Shown piece after piece: positions 37,201-49,200 of a DNA stretch of 64,000 nt. The position numbers and the translations under genes are program-made. Origin of the DNA: Prostheceraeus crozeri (lineage: Eukaryota; Platyhelminthes; Polycladida; Euryleptidae); NCBI GenBank assembly GCA_907163375.1, contig CAJQUW010003622.1:62001-126000 (forward strand). The letters are read 5' to 3'. The notes under the pieces are model-generated. The model searched no databases and was not told the DNA's origin. It saw nothing but the letters and a program-made list of their open reading frames with translations. How positions within the stretch are numbered: position 1 is the stretch's first letter; each line of letters begins with the position of its first letter.

Positions 37201-40200
37201 AAATGTGCATAATACGGTAAATAGCTCATGTAAGCCTCTGTACACACATTCACTTTCTTTTAATACAGATTGTTTCATAAAAAATGGATCACCCTTAAAC
37301 ATCGCCTTAACTTCAACTTTGTCTAACTCCGCCAAACTTGAACGAATTTCTCTGAAATTTGGAAGATATGTCAGTTGTTCTTACTAATATCATTGTTGGA
37401 AATTTCAAGCATGAATATTGAGTTGTTTTCCTGTTATAGATAAAAAAGTAGTAGATAATTTGATCTTCATTTAGCAATGTTGCACAAAATCATACCTCAC
37501 TCTTATAAAATTACATTTGTTTCCTTTGTTATGTAATATGTTGTTCTACAAGCCAAAAGCTATCAAGCAAAACAAAAATAAAGAAAATCGGTCAATCAGA
37601 GCCAGTATAGCACCATTATTCATCAACAATAATGTAACTGCTACATGTGATTAACTGGACTTCATATTCCATAGCTTCCTGACTTCGTTGCGGTGGTGTT
37701 GGCAGCAGTCCTGATTGCTTTCAGCTAGAAATCTATCTCTTACCGGTTGAAAACAATACAAAGCACAAATGAACAATAACGAGATCGCATTCACAAAAGG
37801 CAAAGTGTCAGCCTTGCCAGAACTAGGGTTTTCTGATGAGGCATCAGTCCGTCTGAAGAATAGTGATGGTCGATTGAGATTATGGATAAAATCTGATCAG
37901 GAAATTCCGAGACATATACATCGTCCCCGGGTACAAGGTGGTGCGACTCTACTGATTTGGGCTGGCATTTGGACCAATGGCCGCTCTGACCTTCACATAC
38001 AGCAAGGAACCATGAATTCTGAACGCTATGTGAATGTTTTACGAATGAACATTGGCCAAATGACAGATCAACTTGGTGATCCATCGACTTGGTTATTCAT
38101 GGATGATAATGCTACGTGTCACAGGAGTAGTAGAGTCAACTTATGCAAGTCTCAATTAGGGCTTAGGACATTATCTTGGCCAGCTCGTTCTCCTGATCTG
38201 AATCCCATAGAAAATGTATGGAGTATTCTAAAACGTAACGTTCGTCGTTCACTGCTACCTACAGATGACGTATCACAACTTACGTCACTGTTAAAAAGAG
38301 AGTGGAGAAAGTTAGATCAGTCAAAAATCAACGCTATCATCGAATCAATGCCTAGACGAATTGGTAATGTCATTGACAATAAGGGTAGGGCCACAAAATA
38401 TTAGCTTCTTAAGAACCGTTACTGTATCATAGCTTATCAGATTATGTAAGGACATTTAAATATATTAGGGACATGAATACATTGTTCCTTCTTCTCGAGA
38501 ACGAAGTTAGCATAAAGCAAAAAATTCTTCAGTGGTGTAGTTCTCTTCGAAATTCTTTTAGGGCCATGAAATAACATGATAAATGCTTTCTGTATCATAC
38601 TTATGTTTTATTTAGTCAAATTTTAGGATGATCCACTTTTTATGAAACGGACTGTAGTAGGACAAGAATGATGCAGCTAATATATAAACCAGCTAATATA
38701 TAATTTATCGGCTCATATTCGATCTATCTGGAATGACATTTGATCCGATAGATTTTGATTTTCTGAGAGCACATATTATGCGTATTTACCCACTGAGCAC
38801 TAATGTAATATCACACATAGATAAAATTGGGACATTTTCGACAATGATGGATGAATGAATCATAATTGCGATGATGGATAGTAGAAATGATAAATGGCTC
38901 CATCTTCTGTGCTAATAAGTTGATCCTGAAACATTCTACAGAATATCATATACTTGAAGTTCCCGAGAAACAAACAAAGTATGTCTTTGTCCCGCGACTG
39001 GATTCAGTGGAGCATCGCGCTGTTGCGTCCATACATTCCGACCAACAAGAGAGAACAGTGCTCAATTAGCGATCGCATAAGGCAATTATACACACTTACA
39101 AAGTCAGTGATATTGAAGAAAGAACATAATATTCGTAAAGCGTATGATCACCGAGAATTTCCTTTTGGAACTTACGATTTTCTGAAAAAAATCACCCCTA
39201 GTGACTTCAATTGTTTTACTAGAACAAGGTCCAGAGAGCTTGGTGGTTGGCAATGTGGCGAGTTTGGGATGCAGAGAATTTTACTTTTTTATTTATTGAG
39301 GTTCAGACCATTTGTAGGTACACATCCAAGCATACTTTGGAGCCATTCTTCATAATTGATCGTTGCAACTCCGTAAATCGGGATAATAAATGTACAATCA
39401 CCGATATACTCGCATTAGATAATGACGTTTGATGAATTTCTTGGTTTGAGAGAACCAATAAGCAAATTAGGAAGGAATGGGCCAAACAACGAGTCTTGAA
39501 GGGCTCCTGACAAGACTGGTGTTGGGGCACTTAGGCAATCATCCACCCTCACTGACTGAGTTCGATCACAAATGTAGTCCAACTCAATCCAATGTAAAAA
39601 TCCATTGGGAAAGTTATTCAATTTAAGCGCGTCAATTATTACATCACGACCAAGTTGGTCGAATGCTTTATCATACGACAATAAAAGCATGTCAGATACT
39701 TCGTTGCTGTCAAGTGTGGTCGTAATTTCTTCGTGTAGGCATATGAGAGCTGATATAGTTGATCGTTTGACACCACCAAATTTGCAGTGGTCCAGATGAG
39801 CAACTATACTTGAGGCTTTTTTTGTAAATTACTGTCGGAATATCATCAAATCCTGGTGCTTTATGTGGTTTGAGCGATTTCAATGGCTCAAAACCGACTG
39901 GACAGTGACTGTAGGATGCGTGTCGAAATAGTATCAGTCTTGTTGATTAATGCGTACAATATCCTACGAACGTATTCTTTGCGGTCAAGAAATAATTTAC
40001 CTCCTCAGCATGTCCATGCTTTATGTACTCTGAAGAAGAGGAGTGATTTGATTATCCTTCGTCCTGATGAGGGAAGTGGTGTGGTGCTGCTTGAGCATCA
40101 AAGACTGCGTTCGCAAGATGAATACCCTCATCAGTGATCCTTCCAAATTTACGACGGAAAAGCGATAGGGCCTAGTGATTCAGCTGAGAAATTGGAGTCG

Positions 40201-43200
40201 ACACTGTCCTCCCTTTAAAGTGAGCTCGCTCCAAGGGAAGTAACATCCGAAAAGTTCCGCTCTTCGCTTCTTTTCTCTGTTCATTTTGTGCCAAGACTTT
40301 ATGGATTACCAAAGATCCACAAATCTGGAGCTCCGCTCCGTCCGATTTTGTTAATGAGTGGTTCTCCAACTCACAAGAACGGAGGCTTGATTGACCAAAC
40401 TTCTTCAGCCTGTGAAGGAATATTATAGTCGATATTCCGTCAAAGACTTATTTGAATTTGTGAAGAAAGTGAGGCAATATGACTTGTTTAATAGTCGTAT
40501 GGCTTCTTAGATGTACAGTCACTTTTCACTTCAGTGCCACTGTCGGAGACAATGACATCATTATTTCCACGATAGCTGAGTAGGGTTTTAATTTGTGTGG
40601 CATGAGTCTGGACACCTTACGAGAACTTCTAGAGCTTTGTACGAAGGACGTCCATCTTCTTTTTGATGATTTTTTTCGAAAGATAGATGGTGTGGGCATG
40701 GGCATTTGTCTTGGCCCTGCATATACAAAAATCATTCTTGGATTTTTTGGAATCCAAAGCGGCAGCTCATATTGACAGCAATTGTATTTATTTTGCGCGT
40801 TATGTTAATAACGTTCTCATAATTTATGATCGTGGTTTCAATATAACTGATCTTCTTTCTTTATTCAATAACATACATCCATTAAATAAAGTTTAAGTCA
40901 TAAGCAGGGCGTTTTTTTGCCATAAATGCCATTATTGCCATTAAATGCCATTTTTTCTGACAATCACTCAATAAATGCCATTTAACAGTGGCTGTCATTC
41001 TATGAACATTTTTGTCCTTTAGGAGATGGCTAAATCCGCAGTAAGATCTAAAATTAGACTAGGGACTTCCCAGCCATTGTTCTCAGCAGTTCCATGCCAC
41101 CATAGCGCGCTTGCTGGCGGACTTGTAACCAGTGATTATCGAGCTGACGACAACGAATGCTTACCAGACGTTGACAACCACGTTGCGTCGACCAATGAAA
41201 GTGCGAGTAGCATAATATTGAAAAACTGCTTTGCAAGAGTACGTGTACCGTGTCATTGAAGAAGTCAAAGACATCATCGTACCTCAGCCATGCCGAGGAC
41301 TGCAACGACAGACTCATTTAAAATTCGCCGATATGTTAATGAATTTCCTGAATTAGAAGGTGATGCCAATCAATTGTATTGTCCACTGTGTATTAATTGT
41401 TAATCACGAAAATCGAGACTTTGTCCTTGCTCACCGAAAGTCGAAGAAGCATGCATCAGCATTACAGAATCGACGAAGTCGGCAACTGCAGCTGGCAACA
41501 GCCGTAGCTAAAACAGTAATCAAAGAAGATTTCTTCGATCGAGTCACTAAAGCGTTCCTCTCAGCTGACATTCCACTTGAGAAGCTAAATTATGTTCATC
41601 TCCAAGATTTATTCATCTCGATGAAGCATCCATTACCAAGTGAATCAACTGCAAGATGTCGAGTTGATAAATTGGCTGCGAAAGAATTACAGGATAAGAA
41701 AAACTTCCTACATGGTAAAGACATTTTCTTGGTAGTTGATGAAAGTGAAGTTCGTGATCAACGATATGTTAATATTTTATGCGGAACAACCGACTGTCCT
41801 CAGAAAACGTACTTGATCGTATCCAAATCTCTGAATGTACCGCCGAACAGTGATATAATTTGTCAGTGTGTGGACGATGTTATTCGACAATTAGATTGCC
41901 CAAGGGAAAAGTTTATTCTGATGCATACAGATGCGGCAGGATATATGACTGCCGCAGGTAGGACACTGAAGAGCCTGTACCCAAAAATGCGACACGTCAC
42001 TTGCGCCGCTCATTTAATCCATAATTGTGCTATAAAAATCAAGTCACACTTCTCTCTTGTGGATAACCTTATTGTCCGTGTTATGGCTACTGTTGTCAAA
42101 AATAAGAATCGACGTGCACTGTTCGCCGACATTGGATCTCCACCCACAGTGATAGTGACCCATGGTCATCATCATGGCTGAGAGGAGCTCTATACTATTG
42201 TAGAAATCTCCCCAAGGTAAAAGAAATAGTGGAGAGTTATGAAGGAACTTGAATCCTGGTACAGAAGGCCAAGGAAGCAGTAAGTGATACTCAACAACTC
42301 AATAGCGTTAATCGATAATCGTAATTGTACACGTATTTCATTGAAATTACATTTCCTGAACAAAGTTGCCAAAAACTGCCATTTTTGAAGACAATACATG
42401 CCATTTTTCGGAAGTTATAAGTGCCATAAAAAACCGCCTTGGTCATAAGTCATAAATGTTTATTCTGAAATATACAGAAAACGCAAAGCGATGGCCGCAA
42501 GGGCACTTACAAGCAAGCGTTGATAACGTGTTACATATGCATACGCAAAGTTTAGCATCAATAAAAAATACATGAGATATATATTTACAAATACACCGAG
42601 TGATCATGATGTACATGCACATCATAAACAAATTATATGAGACCTACATATTTACAAATTTTCAGAGTCATCATGATATACATCATATACCATATACAAA
42701 ATACGTGAGATCTATAGGGCCTATATTTACAAATTTGAATAGTGATGATCACGACATGATAAGAGTTCATTGGATGGGAGTCCTCACAATGGAGCAGAAG
42801 AACGTAAACGCTTAACATCTAATACAAGAATGAATGCAACAAAATCATCTATACAAAATTTACACTTGAATGATCATGGTCACAATATATACAAATTCAC
42901 TCGGATCAATGAGATTGAGACTCTTCTTGGTCTTCATTATGATGAGAATCATCTTCAATATGGAATGTAGGAATGTATCTAAATAAAATTTACCATCAGG
43001 TATAAAAAGCACTTGTCAAATAATTTTATACGAAATCACATATTAGCAGTCACAGTATGAGCAAAATTCACTTAGATCAATTGATTTGAGTCTGTTCTTG
43101 AACATCATGAAGGTTGGAGCTTTCACCATTGAATCGTTTAATGAATTCCATATTTTGATGACGCGAAATAAAAACAATCCACTGAGATAGTTCGAATTAA

Positions 43201-46200
43201 CTTTAAAGACTGGCACAATTTGACAGCTGTTACGTGATTGACTTCGAGTAATTTGAGATGAAAGGTAGGTGGTAAAGAAAGAGTTGAGCGACAAGTCGAA
43301 ATGATTGTAGTACAGTTTATACAAGAAGTACAAGTCCAACAAAATGCGCCTATATTCTAGAGATTTTAATTTTAACAATTGTAATCTGTGAGAGTAGCTG
43401 TCATACTTGATACCAGAGCGTTTACAGACGATGCGGGTGAAGAATCTCTGAACACGCTCAATACGAAAAACGTCGCGTTTGAGGCACGGTGAAAAGATTA
43501 CACTTCCATATTCCAAGAGAGGGCGAACAAAGGCAACAACGACCTTCATTAAGATACGAGAGTTGTGGCAAACGAAAGATTTTAGGATACAGTATGCTCT
43601 GGCATATGCGGTTGAGCTGATGCGCGCACAGTGATCACTAAATCTGAGATCTGATGAGATCAAAAAGCCCACGTCTTTCACAGTGACTGAATTTTTCAGG
43701 GATGCGCTGTCGAGATGATAGTTGACGGAAGGAGCAAATCGTCTCCAGCAGTAAACAGCAAGCTTTTCTGCATAGAAATCTTCAGTTGCCACGTTTTACA
43801 CCAATTATCAAATTTGAGAAGAGTATGTTTTAGGTCTGAAGATACTTGTGAAGAGGAGTTATAACTTCTGGTTGACATAAATTTCAAGTCATCAGCATAA
43901 AGGCGGGCTGAAGTCGATCCAACAAGGCAGTCAAACACGTCATTGACATAAAGAAGGAACAATACAGGTCCAAGAACGGAGGCTTGGGGCACGCCGCTTG
44001 TAACAGCTACCGCGTCCGAAGTGATGGTGTTGATTATGACTTTCTGAGTTCGATTACATAGATAATTATTAATCCATTGGAGCAATTGACCATTGAAACC
44101 ATAGCTTGAGAGTTTATGGAGAAGCTTAGGTATTGATACTGTGTCGAAGCCCTCAGAGAAATCAATGTACACGCAATCGAAGCGATTATGGAGACTTAAT
44201 GCAGAACACATTTCGAATATCTAACTGAGCATGTGTGTAACTGTTGAACGTCGGGGAAGGAAACCGTGCTGTTCCATGGATAAAAGCTTATGGCTCATTG
44301 TATAGGAATTTATTTCATCAGAAATTACCCTTTCCATGACCTTACAACAGCCAGAGGTAAGTGAGATCGGGCGATAGCTATTGGGGGAAGAGGAGGATCC
44401 TTTGTTCTTAAAGACTGGACAGACTAGAGCTTTTTTCCAAGTAGATGGTAATTTGCCGGTTGACATGAAAAAATGCAATTTTTTCAATGACCATCAAAAA
44501 TGCAACTTAATGGGAATGCGAAAGTACTAGCAAGACGTCGAAGAATAAGTAGAGGGATATCATCAGGAGTTTGTGATAATTTAGGTGGCAACCGTTCTAG
44601 AGCTCTTTCAACAATTTCCGGAGTAAAATGAATGAAATCCAGAGATATTCCAGGATTCACTCGTTTAGGGAAGGGAGGTAAGGCACCATCGTCTGATGTG
44701 AAAACGGATGTAAAGTAAGCATTTAATAAGTTTGCTTTATCGAGGGTGTCAAAAATCATACTGTCATTTTCATTGCAGATGGGTGGAATTGCGCGATTAC
44801 TTTTCGTTCGGCGCTTAGCATAGGCGTAAAATTTACGAATATCTCCACTCTGAGTTAGCTTTTCCTCTCTAAACATCGCTATTTGTTCTACTGCGTGATA
44901 ATATTCTTGTGCAACTTCTTTATATTTTGCGGAATTTTTCTTCTTCTTAGCAAGGAGTTTTCGTAGAATTTTCGGAGCTCTTGAGCGATACTTTTTTCGG
45001 CAATTACAGGGACATATTGTGCAATACAGCTATGTATAGTCAAAATAAAGAAATCCCACGCAGTTTCAACATCTACAGAACCATTCATGATAGGTGACCA
45101 GTTAATGCTGCTAAGGTACGTGGACATGCCATTGAAGTCTGCCTTACTGTAGTCGTAAAAACGACGAGTGGATTTCGGAGGATTAAGATTGCTCGGTAAC
45201 AGGATAGAGAATTCAACAGACAAGTGATCGCAAGAAGAGTGAAAGGAAGGGGAAACAATGATTTTAGAGACAACATTTGGACAATTTGTGAGCACGAGAT
45301 CTAGGATGGCGTTTCCTCGAGTTGGAGTTTCAACCAGTTGTGTAAGATTATTCTGGGAAATACCGTTTAAGAACGTCTCATGAGCAGCATCACCTCGGTT
45401 TATGGGAATGGACCAATCTATATGTGGTAGGTTTAGATCTCCACATAAGAATGTAGGTTTGTTTGGATTAATCCACAGATCTAGTAGAACAATTAAGGAA
45501 TTGGCAGTGTCTGAGGAGACAGGGGGAGGAAGATACAATGAGATAAATCTATAAGATGTTCCCTTGGCTAGATCAATGTCGAGACATAGAAAATTCAAGC
45601 AGGTAGTTGATTGAGAGGTTCGACAATTCAGAGAAAAGGAGTCTCGCGCAAAAATTGCAACCCCACCGTAACCATCAGTTTGTAGGGTGTTGCACTGGTA
45701 AGAAGACTATCTGAAATATTTGGGGATAACCAGGTCTCCGTAAAAACGAGAACATCGTAGGCGCAGGATGAAAGAAGTTGCCAGAGATTAATCAATTTGT
45801 TTTTTAATGATCTCGCGCTATTCATGACACACTTTATAACAGAGTTACAAGCAGAACTGCTTCGGCTTACTGTAGAAGCAATGTTTTGAGAGTTGCTGGT
45901 ATGAACAGAGTTATCAGGTTTCAGTTTTTTGGAGCATCTGACCAATGCATGTCTCTCTTCCAGCTCCCATTATCTAGTTTAATAAAGCGCCAGATAGTAC
46001 CCAATTCACGAAGGCTATAGCTTTCACTGCTTACACACTTACTATGGAGACTGCTTCACACTTACTATGGAGACAGAGTATCACTCTTTGAATTTTCCGG
46101 ATGTCCTCCATTTTTTTGTTGACAAATATGTGTCATTCAGTATGAATGACGAACCTGTATGTTTTGGCCCTGAGAAGAAGCCTATTTTTATTCATGTGCC

Positions 46201-49200
46201 ATTCATTGACGATAAAGCTGCTTCGTTTTTTTTAACGTTCCGTTCGCCAGTCTCTTCGTCTTTTTAATGCCACCAAACCTGTGGTGACGTTCCGTATTTC
46301 GAAAATTCCAGTGTCATCTCAAAAAGATAAATTTACAGTGAATGCCCAACACAACGTGATCTATGAACTCGAGTGCACTTGTGGTTGCAAGTATGTGGGC
46401 CGAACTGAATGGCGTCTTGGTGATCGCATGTATGAGTATGTGCCAAAATGAGTATGAAATAAAGTGCGTTGTCCTCAGAGATCAACTCGAGCTCCAAACT
46501 ATAATTACAAGCCGTCTACACAGTTTGTGACTGCTCGTAAACGTTTCGAAGTTTTGTTTTCTTCTCGGAGGCGCCGTAATTTACGAATTCTAGAATCCCT
46601 GTCCATCAAAAGATTGGTTTATGTATTCAAATGGATTTTGTGATTGATTTGGTTTTACCTTGGTAATTTCCATAATGCTGCGTCCATTTTTCAATTTGCT
46701 TGCTTTTGTGTCCGTCCTTTCTTCAATTTTATCTGTAACTTACTTTTGAGTATACTTTAACTTTATACCATTATTTTCATTATCATTAATAATATAATAT
46801 ATTTCATTATTCCGTCCTTCAGATAATCTTCATTCAATTGTCATTATCATTCACAAGTATTTGGGTAGTCACAGCATTAAGTACACATTTTCCATTTTCA
46901 ATTGTTCTGCTGATTGTAATGTCTAAAATGTCTATATTTATTGTCTTCAGTCTCATGTCTTGCTATTGTCAATCTGATAAGCGTTCATTATCTTGATTCT
47001 ATGTGAACTATTCAATTCAGCGTTGTGCTGAGGAAAACTGGCCAAAACATGTCGAGTGCCCAATATACATGTAGGCCTACGTTTCGAAGAAAAGGGGTCT
47101 TTCTTTTTATCTACAAATGGTGTAACTAAGGCATCAAACTTTTCACGTGATTTCAGGACCACATTGAGCTGGCACCGTTTTTGCTACAATTAGATATTCT
47201 TATGTTATCATTTCACCATAATGGTTCAAAAATCAATAAAAACGTGATTCAGCGGCAAAAGTCCATTATAATTCAAGCTCTTGTTTGTTTTCAAAAAGTT
47301 GCCTAGGGAAATTATCACGTTATATTGTCTTGTAATACATCATGGTTATTAAATTGGAATGTTTGTAAAGTCTTTCATCTTAAGCACTTTCATCCAACAG
47401 ATAAATTCTTAGAAAATTATAATTACTTGCAATTTATTGTCTACATACTGAAAAAACAGCACAAAACACGAATCACAGTCACATCTTGTTTGTCGCATGA
47501 TCGCTATCTTGTCTACAAACATAATTGAATGTTTGGCGCATGTCCGGTTCTAATTCTGTGGTCAGGGAATTGTAGACAGATTTTTTTGACTTGTACTCGT
47601 GAGTCAATTCTTGTGACTCAATGCGATTACCAATAGAAAGACCCATCTAAAATAAACTCGTTTAATGTCGACAACAATACAAGAAGAAACACGCGGTAAT
47701 AGCGTGACATTTCAACTGAGACAACTCGTGCTCGTGCATGATTCGACGTGTAGCCAGTTCGTATGCACATCAATTCATCACATTCTATTCTACTTTGGTT
47801 ATGACGAACTTCCGAAGAATCATTAAATTTATAACGTTAAATGTGAATTTTGTTGTACGTCCGAAATGGGCAAATTATTTACGAAATAATTAAATGATTG
47901 GTATTGTTATCCTCTCATATATATTGATTGATAATTGATTAACTAAACAGTAACTTTACTAAGCATATCCGTTTAACGGCCTTTCTCCATATCTGTTGGG
48001 TTGGATGAATTTTCTTCATGGACTGCCTCCTGGTGCTCCGATTGAAAGTCTCGGCTTCCTTGAGGTCGAATTGTCGATATTCTGGGGACATGGTTTCTTC
48101 TCAGGTCTGTTTTGGGGGTCTCTTGATGTTGGTTCGCCTATCTTCATTTTCCATACCTTCATTGCCTCATTGATCGACTGCAGGTTCAGTCTCCCAAGGA
48201 GGTCTTAGATGGCCACTCAATCTTCGAAAAATACTGCACACATCCTTGTGATCATCCTTCTGTCTACTACTTCCTTTCTCTTCTCTACAGCTGTCACAGC
48301 CAATATCTCATCTCCGTAACTCAAACAGGCTCTGACACACGACACCAGTCAAAGACCTTTCCTTTCATCCAGTGTATGGAGCAGCACGACTGATCAGGAT
48401 AGGCGACATCTCTCGGAATTTCTTCTACCCGATTGGATTCGCGCAGTCACGGCTGTCTCCACTCCATCGGCATTGGGCTCCCGTTTCTCCCAACGGTTAT
48501 ATCACCTGAGTATCTCCCACACAAAAGTTCGACGCCGCTCTTGTCAGACCGTCTTTTAATACCACAAACACCGTCCGTGAATCCATGATCGACACCTGGT
48601 GCACCGAAATGAGTTACAGCGGACACTACACGGGTATTTGGCAATGGGGATTCTGTGGGGATTGGAATTTGAATCTCCACAGAATCCTCATACCTCATGC
48701 CCCACATGATAAGACACCTACATGTACTTTAAATGCTATTTTTTATATAAAATAACTGATGCCCAACCTCTCAATCTCAGTAGAACTTAAAACACGGAAA
48801 GAGCCGGCTGCCTACTTTGATGATTGGATTATAACATAATCGGGTTCACTACAATTTTCTTGTCACCCTATCAACTCATGTGTTATTTTTACATGATACA
48901 CAAGACAACCCAGACGAATGCATTTGCATTGAATGGACTCTTCATGATTGCCAGCTGTTGGAGAGCGGGTTCCAATTGACATCATTTGTACTCGGTGAAA
49001 AGGTGCGGTCCACGCAAAATGGTCTCATACACTGCACTTGCCCAGGGGCTTACTGCACAAAGCTTTCAATAGTAATGAACTATTGATATTAAGCAGCAAA
49101 TCGATAAATTCCATTGCGTATAACACACTATTGAAACAGCATTGAACTTTAATACTCAATAGTCTATTCCAGTAGTGAAAATAGCGGCATCCAATAGATA

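Larger units (their letters stand above)
39896..47100 (+). mobile_element. Penelope-like element fossil, split by later insertions
   Basis: Penelope-like elements combine a reverse transcriptase with a GIY-YIG nuclease. Plus-strand parts seen are the N-terminal [15 protein letters not shown] stretch (about 40065), the palm region with [19 protein letters not shown] (about 40690) and the [13 protein letters not shown] catalytic box (about 40793). After a 5.1-kb insertion the RT-nuclease linker follows ([11 protein letters not shown], about 46170), then the GIY-YIG domain ([17 protein letters not shown], about 46350). Own sequence ends near 46650, followed by a possible 3' terminal region to about 47100. 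It is broken, with several breaks as well as the insertion, and looks old. It lies in ARPC1 intron 1. Confidence 0.8.
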
